Of a DNA stretch of 64,000 nt, positions 34,823 to 45,391 are shown one piece after another. The notes beneath the pieces are model-generated. The model saw only the letters and a list, made by a program, of their open reading frames with translations, did not search any database and was not told where the DNA came from. The stretch is from assembly GCF_014192575.1 (NCBI RefSeq), contig NZ_JACHYC010000002.1, positions 744,001-808,000 of the forward strand. The letters are read 5' to 3'. The position numbers and the translations under genes were made by a program. This DNA is from Variovorax sp. Sphag1AA (GTDB lineage Bacteria > Pseudomonadota > Gammaproteobacteria > Burkholderiales > Burkholderiaceae_C). How positions within the stretch are numbered: the stretch's first letter is position 1; each line of letters begins with the position of its first letter.

Positions 34823-35791
34823 TCAGTTCTTCTTGTAGGCGTCGACGATGGCTGCGCCGTCGGGGCCCGCGACCTTCAGCCAATCGGACTGCATGATGCC
34901 GCCGACCTGCCGCATGTCCGCATCCAGCTTGGGCGAGGGCTTGTGGATCTTCATGCCGCGTTCGGTCAGCAGGCGTTTGTACTCGTCGTTCTTTTCCTGA
35001 GCGACCTTCCAGCCGCGTGCCTCGGCATCGGCGGCGGCCTTGGTGACCGCCTCCTTCGTCGCCGGGTCGAGGGCATCGAAGGCCTTGGCGTTCACGAGCA
35101 CCGCGTTCTTCGGAATCCACGCTTGCGTGTCGTAGAAGTTCTTGATGCTCTCGTAGGTCTTGGTGTCGTAGCCGGTCGAGCCCGAGCTCATGTAGCTTTC
35201 GATCACACCCGTCGCCATGGCCGCGCTGAGTTCGGCCTGCTGGATTTGCACCGGTTGCGCGCCGATCAGTTCAGCGATCTTGGCCGTGGCCGGGCTGTAG
35301 GCGCGCCATTTGATCCCGCGCAGGTCGGCCACCGAGCCGATCTCCTTCTTCGAGTAGATGCCCTGCGGCGCCCACGGCACCATGAAGAGCACCTTGATGC
35401 CTTGCGCGGTAAGCAGCTTTTCCATTGCCGGCTTGGAGGCGACGTACAGCTTCTTCGCGTCGGGGTAGGTCGTGGCCAGGAAGGGCACGCCGTCGAGTGC
35501 ATAGATCGGGTTCTCGTTCGCGAAGTTGGCAAGCAGGATCTCGCCAGCTTGCGCTTGTCCGCTCTGCACCGCGCGCTTGATCTCGGGCGCCTTGAAGAGC
35601 GAAGCGTTCGAGTGCACGGTGATCTTGAGCTTGCCGCCGGTGGCCGCTTCGACATCCTTCGCGAATTGGACGATGTTTTCGGTGTGGTAGTTGGCGGGCG
35701 GATAGGCCGTGGGCAGATCCCATTTGGCTTGTGCGAATGCCGTTGCACCGAAAGCGAGGCCCGCGAGGGCAATGCCGAACTTGTGAATCAT
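34823..35791 (-). CDS. TRAP transporter substrate-binding protein (DctP)
   Basis: The 322-residue periplasmic binding protein has a signal peptide (FGIALAGLAFGATAFAQA) and DctP-type features: ENIVQFAKDVEAATGGKLKI, IKRAVQSGQAQAGEILLANF and DLRGIKWRAYSPATAKIAE, with the carboxylate-binding Arg. Later GVIESYMSSGSTGYDTKTYE fits TRAP proteins of the large Burkholderiales set for aromatic or dicarboxylic acids. The ligand cannot be predicted. It is the first gene of the TRAP operon. Confidence 0.92.
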   Translation of the reverse strand: MIHKFGIALAGLAFGATAFAQAKWDLPTAYPPANYHTENIVQFAKDVEAATGGKLKITVHSNASLFKAPEIKRAVQSGQAQAGEILLANFANENPIYALDGVPFLATTYPDAKKLYVASKPAMEKLLTAQGIKVLFMVPWAPQGIYSKKEIGSVADLRGIKWRAYSPATAKIAELIGAQPVQIQQAELSAAMATGVIESYMSSGSTGYDTKTYESIKNFYDTQAWIPKNAVLVNAKAFDALDPATKEAVTKAAADAEARGWKVAQEKNDEYKRLLTERGMKIHKPSPKLDADMRQVGGIMQSDWLKVAGPDGAAIVDAYKKN

Positions 35792-35907
35792 GAGCTCTCC
35801 AGGACGTGCTTGGTGGAAAAGTCGATGGGGAGCATACGTTGCAAGTACCGCGCCATCGCTCGGGCATTTCCCTGCCCAAGGTTGGCCGGTGCATGCGCCA
35901 CCAAATG

Positions 35908-35931
35908 CAAAAAGGCCGCCCGAGGGCGGCC
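35908..35931 (-). terminator. Rho-independent terminator of the helix-hairpin-helix gene
   Basis: GGCCGCC (35914-35920), loop CGAG, GGCGGCC (35925-35931). Read on the minus strand the stem is followed by TTTTT. It lies 35 bases after the stop of the helix-hairpin-helix gene and separates it from dctP. Confidence 0.85.
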
Positions 35932-35965
35932 CTATGTCAGCGCATCAATTGCGCGAAAAGGAGGC

Positions 35966-36319
35966 TTACTGCTTGGTCGCAGCCTTGGCCGCAGAAGCCT
36001 GCGACTCGTCCTTCTTCGTTTCGTCCTTCTTCACCTTCGCGGCCGGCGCGGATTCGGTGAACGGCTTGCCGTTGACCGTGAGGCCTTCGTCGGAGAGCTT
36101 CGTGGCGGACTTGTCCTTCACGCCCTTGACGCGGGTCATGAAGTCGGCCCAATCCTTGAACTCGCCTTGATTGCGGGCTTCGATGATGCGCTTGGAGAGT
36201 GCGGGGCCGACGCCCTTCAGTCCGTCGAGCTCGGCTTCGGTTGCCTTGTTGGCATCGACGGCGGCCCAGGAGGCGAAAGCAAACAGCATGGCCGAAGCGG
36301 CCACGATCTTCTTGAACAT
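35966..36319 (-). CDS. ComEA-like secreted helix-hairpin-helix protein
   Basis: The 117-residue protein has a signal peptide (MFKKIVAASAMLFAFASWA) followed directly by a ComEA-type helix-hairpin-helix domain: DANKATEAELDGLKGVGPAL, SKRIIEARNQGEFKDWADF and VKGVKDKSATKLSDEGLTV. The C-terminus is a Lys/Ala/Glu-rich tail. ComEA proteins bind incoming DNA in the periplasm during natural transformation; small stand-alone members like this one are common in Burkholderiales and not all act in competence. It stands alone, with its own terminator, about 115 bases from lapB. Confidence 0.85.
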   Translation of the reverse strand: MFKKIVAASAMLFAFASWAAVDANKATEAELDGLKGVGPALSKRIIEARNQGEFKDWADFMTRVKGVKDKSATKLSDEGLTVNGKPFTESAPAAKVKKDETKKDESQASAAKAATKQ

Positions 36320-36435
36320 TTTTTGATTCCCTGATTTCTTATGTGAGAAGCGCGGAGCGCTTCGCCGTTCGCAGGATGCGCGCGGCGGTCGGATGATAAC
36401 GGCCTGCGCGGCGGCCTCGACGCGGCCGCTGTTGG

Positions 36436-37620
36436 TCAGAGTTCTTCGACGCGGCGCGGCGGATAGCTGTCCCACGCCTGGCAGCCTGGGCAGTGCCAGA
36501 AATACTGGTGCGCCTCGAACCCGCAGGCAGCGCAGCGATAGCGCATGAGAGGTCGCGTTGCCTGGTCGAGGGAGCGCTGGACCTGCGGATGGAACTGCTC
36601 GTGTTCGAACTTTTCCCCTGCAAGCCAACGCGAGGCGGCGACCAACGATGGCTGTCGCGAGAGATGCGCGATGTAGCCGTCGCGCGGCTCGGGTGGTGGT
36701 GCGTCGGCGCCCCGCGCGTCATCCGGCAACGCGGGCGTACCGCCGAGGGCGATGATGGCCTCGAGCACATCGATCGACGGCGAGGCAACGTAGCGGCGCT
36801 GCAGCAAGGCCAATGCTTCGCCCGAACGCTGGGATGCCACGGCGGCCTGCTGGAGGATCGCCGCGTACAACGGCAGCGCAAGCGGTGCGCGCTCGCTGAG
36901 CGCCTTGAGCGTGTCGAAGGCGGCGGCCGGATCGCCATTGCGCAACTGAAGCGCCGCGGTGTCGATGGCTGGGCGCGGCGCCTGCGGTGCAAGCTCCGCT
37001 GCCTGGCGAAGCAGTTGCGCTGCGCCATCCAGATCGGCAGCCGCCACGCGCTCGGAAGCCTGCTCGCAGAAATGGTGAGCGCGCCTCGTGCTGTAGCTGG
37101 CCTGCTCGGATTCGTCGAGTTTTTGTGCAACGTCTTCTGCTTGGGCCCACTCTCGCGAACGCTCGTAGATGGCGAGCAGCGAAAGCCTCGCTTCGTTCTC
37201 GTAGCGCGTGCCTTCGAGCTTCTGCAGTGCGGCCTCGGCGCGATCGAGCAGGCCCGCGCGCAGGAAGTCCTGCGCCAGCGCATGCTGCGCGCGATCGCGA
37301 TCCGCGCGGCTCAAGTCACCGCGTCCGAGCAAGTGTTCGTGGACGCGCACCGCACGCTGGTATTCGCCACGGCGGCGGAACAGGTTGCCGAGGGCGAAGT
37401 GCAACTCCTGCGTATCGGCATCGTTCTGGACGGCTTCGATGAATGCGTCGATCGCCTGGTCCTGCTGTTCGTTGAGAAGGAAGTTCAGGCCTCGGAAGTA
37501 AGCCTTGGGTGCCTGGCGGTTCTCGATCTTGAGCTGTCGCAGGTCGAAGCGCGATGCGAGCCAGCCGAGAACGAAGGCGATGGGGAGGCCGAGCAGCAGC
37601 CAGCTGAGGTCAAAGTCCAT
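36436..37620 (-). CDS. lapB: Lipopolysaccharide assembly protein LapB (YciM)
   Basis: The 394-residue protein has one N-terminal membrane helix (FDLSWLLLGLPIAFVLGWLAS). A series of TPR repeats follows (for example AYFRGLNFLLNEQQDQAIDA, ELHFALGNLFRRRGEYQRAV). The C-terminus has a rubredoxin-like metal knuckle with two Cys pairs, CAAC and CPGC, in YRCAACGFEAHQYFWHCPGC. LapB directs FtsH to degrade LpxC and so limits lipopolysaccharide synthesis. The ATG at 37620 overlaps the lapA stop by 11 bases; the frame upstream is shadow of lapA. Confidence 0.93.
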   Translation of the reverse strand: MDFDLSWLLLGLPIAFVLGWLASRFDLRQLKIENRQAPKAYFRGLNFLLNEQQDQAIDAFIEAVQNDADTQELHFALGNLFRRRGEYQRAVRVHEHLLGRGDLSRADRDRAQHALAQDFLRAGLLDRAEAALQKLEGTRYENEARLSLLAIYERSREWAQAEDVAQKLDESEQASYSTRRAHHFCEQASERVAAADLDGAAQLLRQAAELAPQAPRPAIDTAALQLRNGDPAAAFDTLKALSERAPLALPLYAAILQQAAVASQRSGEALALLQRRYVASPSIDVLEAIIALGGTPALPDDARGADAPPPEPRDGYIAHLSRQPSLVAASRWLAGEKFEHEQFHPQVQRSLDQATRPLMRYRCAACGFEAHQYFWHCPGCQAWDSYPPRRVEEL

Positions 37621-37930
37621 GTTGGCGTACGGCAGGAAGATCGGCGGCGGAAACGGTGGCAGGTGGAGTAGTCGCTGGTGCTGGCGGCGGAACCAGCGGG
37701 GCAGGAGATTGCTGTGCCGCGGCGCTGCGGTGCTTCCACCATCCCGGCAGCATGCCCAAGGCGCCAACCACCATGCCTCCTGCAAAAGCGGCTAGGACCA
37801 CCAGTACCAGCGGAGCGCGCCAGGAGGTCCCGAAGAAAAAATACACCGTCGCATCGTGCTGGTTGTTCAGCGCGAAGGCGAAGAGGGTAAAAAAAATGGC
37901 TGCCTTTAGCAGCCACAGGAGATATTTCAT
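37610..37930 (-). CDS. lapA: LapA domain protein (YciS-like)
   Basis: A 106-residue inner-membrane protein with two helices, LLWLLKAAIFFTLFAFALNN and VLVVLAAFAGGMVVGALGM, typical of LapA. The E. coli form continues as a coiled coil; here a Pro/Ala-rich tail (PAPLVPPPAPATTPPATVS) takes its place. It is coupled to lapB by overlap. Confidence 0.88.
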   Translation of the reverse strand: MKYLLWLLKAAIFFTLFAFALNNQHDATVYFFFGTSWRAPLVLVVLAAFAGGMVVGALGMLPGWWKHRSAAAQQSPAPLVPPPAPATTPPATVSAADLPAVRQHGL

Positions 37931-37998
37931 GCGCTTCCCCGTTGGCGGGGGAATTCTATGCCTGCATGTCGATGGACTTGCAGCGCATGTGCTGCGCT

Positions 37999-38316
37999 TT
38001 ACGCGCGCCTTTTCTTCTCTGCGTCGAGTTCGACGCTCCGTGCATCGACCGCTTCGCGCAAGGCCTTGCCCGGCTTGAAGTGCGGCACCCGCTTCTCCGG
38101 AATCTGCACGCTTTCGCCCGACCTCGGATTGCGTCCGATGCGGGGAGGGCGGCGGTTCACGGTGAAGCTGCCGAACCCCCGGATCTCGATGCGGTGTCCG
38201 CGCACAAGCGCGTCGCTCATCGCGTCGAGGATGGTCTTGACGGCGTATTCGGCATCGCGATGCGTCAGCTGTGCAAAGCGTGCGGCGAGTTCTTCGACAA
38301 GATCAGAACGGGTCAT
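37999..38316 (-). CDS. ihfB: Integration host factor subunit beta
   Basis: This 105-residue HU/IHF-family protein begins [20 protein letters not shown] and carries the DNA-minor-groove arm [40 protein letters not shown]. The Pro at the tip of the arm intercalates in DNA. IHF bends DNA and, among other roles, helps NtrC reach sigma-54 promoters such as that of glnA in this window. The gene follows rpsA on the minus strand, as is usual in proteobacteria. Confidence 0.94.
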   Translation of the reverse strand: MTRSDLVEELAARFAQLTHRDAEYAVKTILDAMSDALVRGHRIEIRGFGSFTVNRRPPRIGRNPRSGESVQIPEKRVPHFKPGKALREAVDARSVELDAEKKRRA

Positions 38317-38335
38317 GGCAGAAACGGTGAGGACG

Positions 38336-38373
38336 AAAAAAAGGACAGAGCGGCCCGAAGGCCTGCCCTGTCC
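38336..38373 (-). terminator. Terminator-like hairpin after rpsA
   Basis: On the minus strand GGACAG.GC.GGCC pairs with GGCC.GC.CTGTCC around a TTCG loop (38343-38373) and is followed by a run of seven T (complement of 38336-38342). It lies just after the rpsA stop and before ihfB, so it may lower but not abolish read-through into ihfB. Confidence 0.8.
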
Positions 38374-38384
38374 CCGGACACAGC

Positions 38385-40073
38385 TTACTTGTCGCTGTTG
38401 CTGTCCAGCTTGGCGCGCAGCAGGGCGCCCAGGCTGGTCGTGCCGGCGTTTTCACGCGCAGCTTGCTGGCTCAGGTTGGCCATGGCTTCCTGTTGGTCGG
38501 CCATGTCCTTCTGCTTGATCGACAGCTGGATGTTGCGGGTCTTGCGATCCACATTGACCACCACGGCCGTGACTTCGTCGCCTTCCTTGAGCACGTTGCG
38601 AGCATCTTCCACGCGGTCGCGGGAGATTTCGCTGGCGCGCAGGTAGCCGACGATATCGTCACCGAGGTCGATCTCGGCGCCGCGCGGGTCAACGGTCTTG
38701 ACCTTGCCGGTCACGATCTGGCCCTTGTCGTTCACGGTGGTGAACGTCGTGAACGGATCGCTGTCGAGCTGCTTGATGCCGAGGCTGATGCGCTCGCGGT
38801 CCACGTCGACGGCCAGCACGATCGCTTCGACTTCCTGGCCCTTCTTGTAGTTGCGGACGGCGGTTTCACCCGGCTCGTTCCACGACAGGTCGGACAGGTG
38901 GACGAGGCCGTCGATACCGGCAGCCAGACCCACGAACACGCCGAAGTCGGTGATCGACTTGATCGGGCCCTTGACGCGGTCGCCGCGCTTGGTGTTTTGC
39001 GCGAACTCTTGCCACGGGTTGGCCTTGCACTGCTTCATGCCGAGGCTGATGCGGCGCTTGTCTTCGTCGATTTCGAGGACCATGACTTCGACTTCGTCGC
39101 CCAGCGAGACGATCTTGTTCGGAGCGATGTTCTTGTTGGTCCAGTCCATCTCGGACACGTGCACCAGGCCTTCGATGCCCGGCTCGAGTTCGACGAACGC
39201 GCCGTAGTCGGCGATGTTCGTGACCTTGCCGAACAGGCGGGTGCCTTGCGGGTAGCGGCGCGAAACGCCCATCCACGGGTCGTCGCCCATCTGCTTGAGA
39301 CCCAGCGACACACGGTTCTTCTCGGTGTCGAACTTGAGGATCTTGGCGGTGATTTCCTGACCGGCTTGCACCACTTCGCTCGGGTGGCGGACACGGCGCC
39401 ATGCCATGTCGGTGATGTGCAGCAGGCCGTCGATGCCGCCGAGGTCGACGAACGCACCGTATTCGGTGATGTTCTTGACCACGCCGCGCACGATTGCGCC
39501 TTCCTTGAGCGTTTCCATCAGCTTGGCGCGCTCTTCGCCCATGCTGGCTTCGACCACGGCGCGGCGCGAGAGCACCACGTTGTTGCGCTTGCGGTCGAGC
39601 TTGATGACCTTGAACTCGAGGGTCTTGTTCTCGTAGGGGGTCAGGTCCTTGATCGGACGGGTGTCGATCAGCGAACCCGGCAGGAAGGCGCGGATGCCGT
39701 TGACGAGCACCGTGAGGCCACCCTTGACCTTGCCGCTCGTCGTACCGGTGACGAAGTCGCCGGATTCGAGGGCCTTCTCGAGCGCGAGCCACGAAGCGAG
39801 GCGCTTGGCGGTATCGCGCGAGAGGATCGTGTCGCCGTAGCCGTTTTCGACGCTGCCGATGGCAACGGAGACGAAATCGCCGGCCTGGACTTCGAGTTCA
39901 CCCTTGTCGTTCTTGAACTCCTCGATCGGCACGTAGGCTTCGGACTTGAGGCCTGCGTTGACCACGACGTGGTTGTGTTCGACACGCACGACTTCGGCGG
40001 TGATGACCTCACCGGCGCGCATTTCGGAGCGCTTCAGGGATTCTTCGAATAGGTCGGCAAAAGATTCAGACAT
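38385..40073 (-). CDS. rpsA: 30S ribosomal protein S1
   Basis: The 562-residue protein is built of six S1 RNA-binding repeats. The third to sixth are very regular (for example [40 protein letters not shown] and [20 protein letters not shown]). S1 unfolds mRNA leaders and brings them to the 30S subunit. The start is preceded by GGAAGGA. A 159-base leader separates it from aroA-cmk and contains a GGTTG...CAACC stem, where S1 autoregulation would be expected. Confidence 0.96.
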   Translation of the reverse strand: MSESFADLFEESLKRSEMRAGEVITAEVVRVEHNHVVVNAGLKSEAYVPIEEFKNDKGELEVQAGDFVSVAIGSVENGYGDTILSRDTAKRLASWLALEKALESGDFVTGTTSGKVKGGLTVLVNGIRAFLPGSLIDTRPIKDLTPYENKTLEFKVIKLDRKRNNVVLSRRAVVEASMGEERAKLMETLKEGAIVRGVVKNITEYGAFVDLGGIDGLLHITDMAWRRVRHPSEVVQAGQEITAKILKFDTEKNRVSLGLKQMGDDPWMGVSRRYPQGTRLFGKVTNIADYGAFVELEPGIEGLVHVSEMDWTNKNIAPNKIVSLGDEVEVMVLEIDEDKRRISLGMKQCKANPWQEFAQNTKRGDRVKGPIKSITDFGVFVGLAAGIDGLVHLSDLSWNEPGETAVRNYKKGQEVEAIVLAVDVDRERISLGIKQLDSDPFTTFTTVNDKGQIVTGKVKTVDPRGAEIDLGDDIVGYLRASEISRDRVEDARNVLKEGDEVTAVVVNVDRKTRNIQLSIKQKDMADQQEAMANLSQQAARENAGTTSLGALLRAKLDSNSDK

Positions 40074-40232
40074 TGTGTGTTCCTTCCGTCACGCAGGGTT
40101 TGCAGACGCACCATTGCGGCTGGCTTGGGTCTGGAGACGGCGGTTGTTTGGGCTTGAGGCCCGGTTGAGGTTGAACAACCAGCAGGCCGGTGCGCTGACG
40201 CGCGGCGGGGACCTGCTGGACCGAAACGCCGG

Positions 40233-42227
40233 TCAAGAAGCCTTGAACGGCTGTATTTCCTGCCACCAGTGCAACACCTGACCGACCGATTGCTCGACCG
40301 TTTGATGGGAGTTGTCCAGGAGGCGGGCGTCCTGCGCTGGCTTCAAGGGCGCGACGCTGCGGGAAGAATCCCGGAGATCACGTGCCTCCAAATCGGCGCG
40401 AAGACTGTCAAGTGTAGTCGAAATTCCCTTTGAAATCAATTGCTTATGGCGTCGTTCGGCCCGGTGGGCGGCGCTCGCCGTCAGGAAGACCTTGAGCTTT
40501 GAATCGGGAAAGATCACGGTGCCCATGTCCCGGCCATCGGCAACGAGTCCGGGCAGCTTGCGGAAGCTTCTCTGCAGGTCGACGAGAGCGGTGCGCACCG
40601 CCGGCAGCGTCGACACGCGCGATGCATCCATGCCCGCGGTTTCAGTGCGGATGGCGTCGCTGACATCCTCGCCGGCAAGCAGCACCTTGCCTTCGCTGAA
40701 GCTCAGCGGCAACGCGGCGGCAATCTGCGCGATCCGGGCTTCGTGCTCCGTGTCCGGTGTCAGACCGGCCCGCCGCATCGCGAGGCCTGTCACGCGGTAG
40801 AGCGAACCCGAGTCCAGGTAGTCGTAGCCGAGCCGACGCGCGACTTCGATCGTCAGGGTGCCTTTGCCCGAGGCGGTGGGGCCGTCGACGCAGATCACGG
40901 GAATCTCCCCCGCCTGCGCTACCGAAAACAGCGTTTCAAAGTACTCGGGGAAGGTTTTCGCGACGCAGTTCGGCTCGAGGATGCGCACCGGTTGGCCGTC
41001 CGGATTGAAGGCTGCGAGCGAGAAGCACATGGCGACCCGGTGGTCGTCGTAGGTCCGAATGCTTGCCGGCCGCCACGCGCCAGCGGGCAGCGGATGGACG
41101 CGAATGAAATCCGGCCCGGCTTCGACGGTCGCCCCCAGCTTGCCGAGCTCGTTCGCCATGGCGTCGATGCGGTCGGTCTCCTTGACGCGCCAGCTCGCGA
41201 TGTTGCGCAGCGTGCTTGGCCCGTCGGCATAAAGCGCCATCACGGCCAGCGTCATCGCGGCGTCCGGAATGTGGTTGGCATCGATGTCGATGGCCTTCAG
41301 CGGCCACGCGTCGCGGGAAATGAAAAGCCAGTTGGGGCCGCTGTCGATGCGCGCACCCATCTGCCGTGCGGCTTCGACGAAGCGGATGTCGCCCTGGATC
41401 GATCCGGCACCGACGCCTTCGATCCGGATGCCCGTGCCGTTCGCGATAGCGCCGAGCGCGATGAAATAGCTGGCGGACGAGGCGTCGGCCTCGACGTGGA
41501 TCTCGCCCGGCGAGCGGTAGTGGCTGCCGGCCGGGATCGTGAACCGCTGCCAACCATCGCGTCGCACCTCGATGCCGAAGCGCGCGAGCAGGTTGAGCGT
41601 GATCTCGATATAGGGCTTGGAGATCAGCTCGCCGACCACGTCGATCGCGATGTCACGGCGGGCGGCGAGCGGCAACGCCAGCAGCAGGGCGGTAAGAAAC
41701 TGACTCGACACGTCGCCACGCACGCGGATCGGCGCGTCGAGCTGAAGGGTGTCGATCGAGACCGGGTGGATCGCCAGTGGCGGATAGCCGGGGTTGCCGA
41801 GGTAGTCGATGCGGCAGCCGAGTTGGGTCAGTGCATCAACCAGGTCGCCGATCGGCCGCTCGTGCATGCGTGGCACGCCCTTGAGCTCGAATTCGCCGCC
41901 GAATAGCGCGAGCGCCGCGGTCAACGGGCGCATGGCCGTGCCTGCATTGCCGAGGAACAGCGACGCTTTGGTGGTCCGCAGCGCGCCACCAAGGCCTTCG
42001 AGCTTCACTGTCGTGCCCTGGCGCTCGATGGTGCAGCCGAGGGCCGTCAGGGCGTCAAGCATGACACGCGTGTCGTCCGAGTCCAGCAAGTCGTGGATCG
42101 TCGTGGTGCCGCTCGCGAGTGCGGCCAGCAGCAGCACGCGGTTGGAAATGCTCTTCGATCCAGGTAGTTGGACGGTGCCGGAGGCACCGGTGAGCGCGGG
42201 AATATCCAGAAATGGCGTGGCGTACAT
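40233..42227 (-). CDS. aroA-cmk: Fused EPSP synthase and cytidylate kinase
   Basis: The 664-residue product joins two enzymes. Residues 1 to about 437 are EPSP synthase: [37 protein letters not shown] and [15 protein letters not shown] near its end. It condenses shikimate-3-phosphate with PEP. From about residue 440 follows cytidylate kinase with the P-loop [32 protein letters not shown] and [20 protein letters not shown]. In most bacteria aroA and cmk are adjacent separate genes; fusions occur in some beta-proteobacteria. It starts 16 bases after the tyrA stop. Confidence 0.95.
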   Translation of the reverse strand: MYATPFLDIPALTGASGTVQLPGSKSISNRVLLLAALASGTTTIHDLLDSDDTRVMLDALTALGCTIERQGTTVKLEGLGGALRTTKASLFLGNAGTAMRPLTAALALFGGEFELKGVPRMHERPIGDLVDALTQLGCRIDYLGNPGYPPLAIHPVSIDTLQLDAPIRVRGDVSSQFLTALLLALPLAARRDIAIDVVGELISKPYIEITLNLLARFGIEVRRDGWQRFTIPAGSHYRSPGEIHVEADASSASYFIALGAIANGTGIRIEGVGAGSIQGDIRFVEAARQMGARIDSGPNWLFISRDAWPLKAIDIDANHIPDAAMTLAVMALYADGPSTLRNIASWRVKETDRIDAMANELGKLGATVEAGPDFIRVHPLPAGAWRPASIRTYDDHRVAMCFSLAAFNPDGQPVRILEPNCVAKTFPEYFETLFSVAQAGEIPVICVDGPTASGKGTLTIEVARRLGYDYLDSGSLYRVTGLAMRRAGLTPDTEHEARIAQIAAALPLSFSEGKVLLAGEDVSDAIRTETAGMDASRVSTLPAVRTALVDLQRSFRKLPGLVADGRDMGTVIFPDSKLKVFLTASAAHRAERRHKQLISKGISTTLDSLRADLEARDLRDSSRSVAPLKPAQDARLLDNSHQTVEQSVGQVLHWWQEIQPFKAS

Positions 42228-42243
42228 GTTCAGTTCGCGGGCC

Positions 42244-43122
42244 TCATTCGGGCGAGCCCATGGCGCCGGGCTGCCACTCGCTTCGCAGCTTGCTCACGGA
42301 CGCAATGGCGTTTTCGAGCGCTTGCGCGTCACTGGAGGCCAGCAGTGCCTCGAATTGCCGCAGCGATTCCCGGAAGGCCTGGGATTGAAGCAGGACCTTC
42401 TCCCGGTTGGCCAGGAGGACGTCGCGCCACATGACCGGGTCGCTCGCCGCGATGCGTGTGAAGTCGCGGAATCCGGGTCCGGCCATGTCCAGAAAGCGCT
42501 CGCCCTGCGGCTGCGTGGCGATGCCGCTCGTGAAGGCAAAGGCGATGAGATGCGGGAGGTGGCTGACGGCGGCGAAGGTGGTGTCGTGCTCGTCGGGCGT
42601 CATGGTGCTGACCTTCGCACCGATGCCGCTCCAGACCTGCGTTGCGCGCTGGACGTTGGAGCGCAATGTGGTCTTGATCGGTGTGAGCACGACCTGCCTG
42701 CCGGTATAGAGACCCGCATCGGCGTGTTCGACGCCGGCGACCTCTTTCCCGGCGATTGGATGGGCAGGCACGAAAGACGCGAGTTGATCCTGCAGACCGC
42801 GGCGAGCGGCCTCGATCACGTCGCCCTTGGTCGAGCCGACGTCCATCACGAGCATCTGTTCGGTGATGCCGTGGCGGATCGCCTTGAACGTCTGTTCGGA
42901 TGCGCCCACGGGCACGGCGATCAGCACCAGGTCGGCGCCCGACACTGCGAGCAGGGCGGACGGCGCTGCGACATCGATCACGCCAAGCTGCTTCGCGCGC
43001 TCCGTCGTCGAAGGCGACTTGCTGTAGCCGACGACTCGCTTCACCAGCTTCGCCCGCTTGAGCGCGAGCGCGAACGAGCCACCCATGAGGCCGCAGCCGA
43101 TCAGGCCCAGTTGTTCAAACAT
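42244..43122 (-). CDS. tyrA: Prephenate dehydrogenase
   Basis: This 292-residue monofunctional TyrA starts with the NAD motif [18 protein letters not shown]. It continues with [32 protein letters not shown], the conserved catalytic His region, and [19 protein letters not shown]. It converts prephenate to 4-hydroxyphenylpyruvate for tyrosine synthesis. The ATG at 43122 lies 11 bases after the pheA stop; the frame upstream reads through pheA and is not real. Confidence 0.94.
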   Translation of the reverse strand: MFEQLGLIGCGLMGGSFALALKRAKLVKRVVGYSKSPSTTERAKQLGVIDVAAPSALLAVSGADLVLIAVPVGASEQTFKAIRHGITEQMLVMDVGSTKGDVIEAARRGLQDQLASFVPAHPIAGKEVAGVEHADAGLYTGRQVVLTPIKTTLRSNVQRATQVWSGIGAKVSTMTPDEHDTTFAAVSHLPHLIAFAFTSGIATQPQGERFLDMAGPGFRDFTRIAASDPVMWRDVLLANREKVLLQSQAFRESLRQFEALLASSDAQALENAIASVSKLRSEWQPGAMGSPE

Positions 43123-43133
43123 CGTCCTTGGCC

Positions 43134-44249
43134 TCAGGAATTGACCGGGTAGGCGCCGATGACCTTGTAGAACGCGCAGAGCTTGCGCAGTTCGGTCAGC
43201 GCGGCCGCAACGTTGGGTTGGGTGGGGTGGCCGTCGAGGTCGATGTAGAAGTAGTACTCCCACTGGCCGGTCCGCGCGGGCCGCGATTCGAACCGGGTCA
43301 TCGAGACGTTGTTGGTCTTCAGCGGCACCAGCAGGTCATGCACGGCACCGGGCCTGTTGGGCACCGAGACGACCAGGCTCGTGCAATCCTTGCCCGTTGC
43401 CGGCGGCATGGCCAGGGTCTGCGGCAGGCAGATGACGGCGAAGCGGGTGCGGTTGTAGGAGTCGTCCTGGATCGCGTGCGAGACGATGTGGAGGCCGAAG
43501 CGCGTTGCGGCGCGTTCGCTCGCAAGTCCCGCCCAGGCCGGATTGCCGGCGGCAAGCCTGGCGCCTTCGGCGTTGCTCGAAACCGCCCGGCGCTCTGCGT
43601 TGGGTAGATGCTTGGAAAGCCAAGTCTGGCATTGGGCGAGGGCCTGCGGGTGCGCCAGGACGGCCTCGATGCCTTCCAGCGAATTGGTGGTGCGCAGGAG
43701 GTGGTGGCGCACGAGGAGACTGACTTCGCCGACCACATGGGTGGGCGAGTGCAGGAAGAGGTCCAGCGAACGGGCGACCACGCCCTCCGTGGAGTTCTCG
43801 ACCCCGACGACGCCGTACTGGGCGCTGCCGGCGGCCGTTGCGTGGAACACCTCGTCGAAGCTGGCGCAGTAGATCAGGTCGGCGGCGCCGCCGAAGTACT
43901 CGATCGCGGCTTGCTCGCAGAAGGTGCCCTCGGGGCCCAACACCGCGACTCGTTGGGGCGACTCCAGTGCCAGGCAAGCCGACATGATCTCGCGCCAGAT
44001 GGCGGCGACGTGCTGCGACTTGAGCGGACCCTGATTGGTCTGCTGCATCTTCTCGATCACCTGGGCGACGCGATCGGGACGGAAATAGGGGGTGCCCTCG
44101 CGCTTCTTGACCTCGCCGACCTGTTCGGCGACGTGGGCGCGCCGGTTCAGGAGGTCGAGAAGCTGCTGGTCGAGCGAGTCGATCTGCACGCGCAGATCGG
44201 CGAGGGAGGCGTTGTCAGGGTGCTGGGGCTGTGGGGCGGGTGCGGTCAT
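43134..44249 (-). CDS. pheA: Bifunctional chorismate mutase / prephenate dehydratase
   Basis: The 371-residue enzyme begins with an AroQ chorismate mutase (LADLRVQIDSLDQQLLDLLN, VGEVKKREG). The prephenate dehydratase domain follows (VAVLGPEGTFCEQAAIEYF, YGVVGVENSTEGVVARSLDL, HAIQDDSYNRTRFAVICL). A regulatory ACT domain with PNRPGAVHDLLVPL and TRFESRPARTGQWEYYFYID ends it; the ESRP motif binds phenylalanine, so feedback inhibition is expected. The ATG at 44249 is chosen; one at 44264 adds five residues. Confidence 0.95.
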   Translation of the reverse strand: MTAPAPQPQHPDNASLADLRVQIDSLDQQLLDLLNRRAHVAEQVGEVKKREGTPYFRPDRVAQVIEKMQQTNQGPLKSQHVAAIWREIMSACLALESPQRVAVLGPEGTFCEQAAIEYFGGAADLIYCASFDEVFHATAAGSAQYGVVGVENSTEGVVARSLDLFLHSPTHVVGEVSLLVRHHLLRTTNSLEGIEAVLAHPQALAQCQTWLSKHLPNAERRAVSSNAEGARLAAGNPAWAGLASERAATRFGLHIVSHAIQDDSYNRTRFAVICLPQTLAMPPATGKDCTSLVVSVPNRPGAVHDLLVPLKTNNVSMTRFESRPARTGQWEYYFYIDLDGHPTQPNVAAALTELRKLCAFYKVIGAYPVNS

Positions 44250-44269
44250 CGGTCGGGTGCGCATGCCGT

Positions 44270-45391
44270 CTAGGCATGCGACCGCTCGAATTCTCGCATG
44301 TAGCTCACCAGTGCCTGCACGCCTGCCAGCGGCATCGCGTTGTAGATGCTGGCGCGCATACCGCCCACGGATTTGTGACCCTTGAGCTGCAACAAGCCGG
44401 CATCGCGTGCGCCCGTGAGGAAGGCGTCGTTGCGACTCTCGTCGCGCAGGAAGAACGGCACGTTCATCCTCGAGCGGCAGGAAGGGTCGACGTTGTTGAC
44501 GTAGAAGGACGAAGCGTCGATGAAGTCGTACAGCAGACGCGACTTCGCGATGTTCCGTGCCTCCATCGCGGCGATGCCCGTGTGATCGCCCTCGGTCTGC
44601 TCCCGCAGCCATTGGAAAGTCAGCCCGGCGATGTAGATACCCCAGGTTGGAGGCGTGTTGTACATCGAGCGGTTGTCCGCGACCGTCTTGTAGTTGAAGG
44701 CACTCGGGCAGATGTCGAGTGCGTAGCCCAGCAGGTCGTCACGGACGATCACGATCGTCAGGCCGGCCGGTCCCAGGTTCTTTTGTGCGCCGCCGAAGGC
44801 GAGCCCGACGCGGTTCCAGTCGACCGGGCGCGAGGCCACGTGCGACGAGAAATCGAGAACCAGGGGGGCCTTGCAACCTAGCGCTGCAAGATCCGGCAGT
44901 TCCTGGAACTCGACGCCGTTGATGGTCTCGTTCGAGCAAACGTGCGCGTACGACGCATCGGCGGAAAGCCGCCAGGACGCGGGATCGGGAAGCCGCGTGT
45001 GCTGGTCGTCCGCATTGGTGGCGGCGATGTTCGCTTTGCAGTACCGCTGGGCCTCTTTATAGGACTTGGTGCTCCAGCTGCCCGTGATGATGAAATCCGC
45101 GCGGGTCCCGCGCGAGAGGTTCATCGGGACGATCGCGTTTTCGCCGAGCCCGCCGCCCTGCATGAACAGGATGTGGAAGTTCTCCGGTACCGCGAGGAGA
45201 AAGCGCAGATCCGCCTCGGCTTGCGTGGAGATCGCGCCGAATTCCTTGCCGCGATGGCTCATTTCCATCACGCCCATGCCACTGCCCTGCCAGTCGAGCA
45301 TTTCCGAGGCGGCGCGTTGCAGCACCGCGTCCGGCATAGCGGCCGGACCGGCAGAGAAGTTAAAGGGGCGCGGACTCGTCGGCCGCGTCAC
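44270..45391 (-). CDS. serC: Phosphoserine aminotransferase
   Basis: The 373-residue PLP enzyme starts [20 protein letters not shown], has the substrate loop SHRGKEFG, and the PLP lysine in [20 protein letters not shown]. The C-terminus reads [20 protein letters not shown]. It transaminates 3-phosphohydroxypyruvate in serine synthesis and also serves pyridoxal synthesis. It overlaps the stop of the gene before it by 4 bases and sits 20 bases before pheA. Confidence 0.95.
   Translation of the reverse strand: MTRPTSPRPFNFSAGPAAMPDAVLQRAASEMLDWQGSGMGVMEMSHRGKEFGAISTQAEADLRFLLAVPENFHILFMQGGGLGENAIVPMNLSRGTRADFIITGSWSTKSYKEAQRYCKANIAATNADDQHTRLPDPASWRLSADASYAHVCSNETINGVEFQELPDLAALGCKAPLVLDFSSHVASRPVDWNRVGLAFGGAQKNLGPAGLTIVIVRDDLLGYALDICPSAFNYKTVADNRSMYNTPPTWGIYIAGLTFQWLREQTEGDHTGIAAMEARNIAKSRLLYDFIDASSFYVNNVDPSCRSRMNVPFFLRDESRNDAFLTGARDAGLLQLKGHKSVGGMRASIYNAMPLAGVQALVSYMREFERSHA

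Noticed and set aside
34205..36334. 709-codon plus-strand frame opposite the TRAP genes
   Set aside because: It spans three recognised genes, two intergenic regions and a terminator on the other strand, so it cannot be a single real gene.
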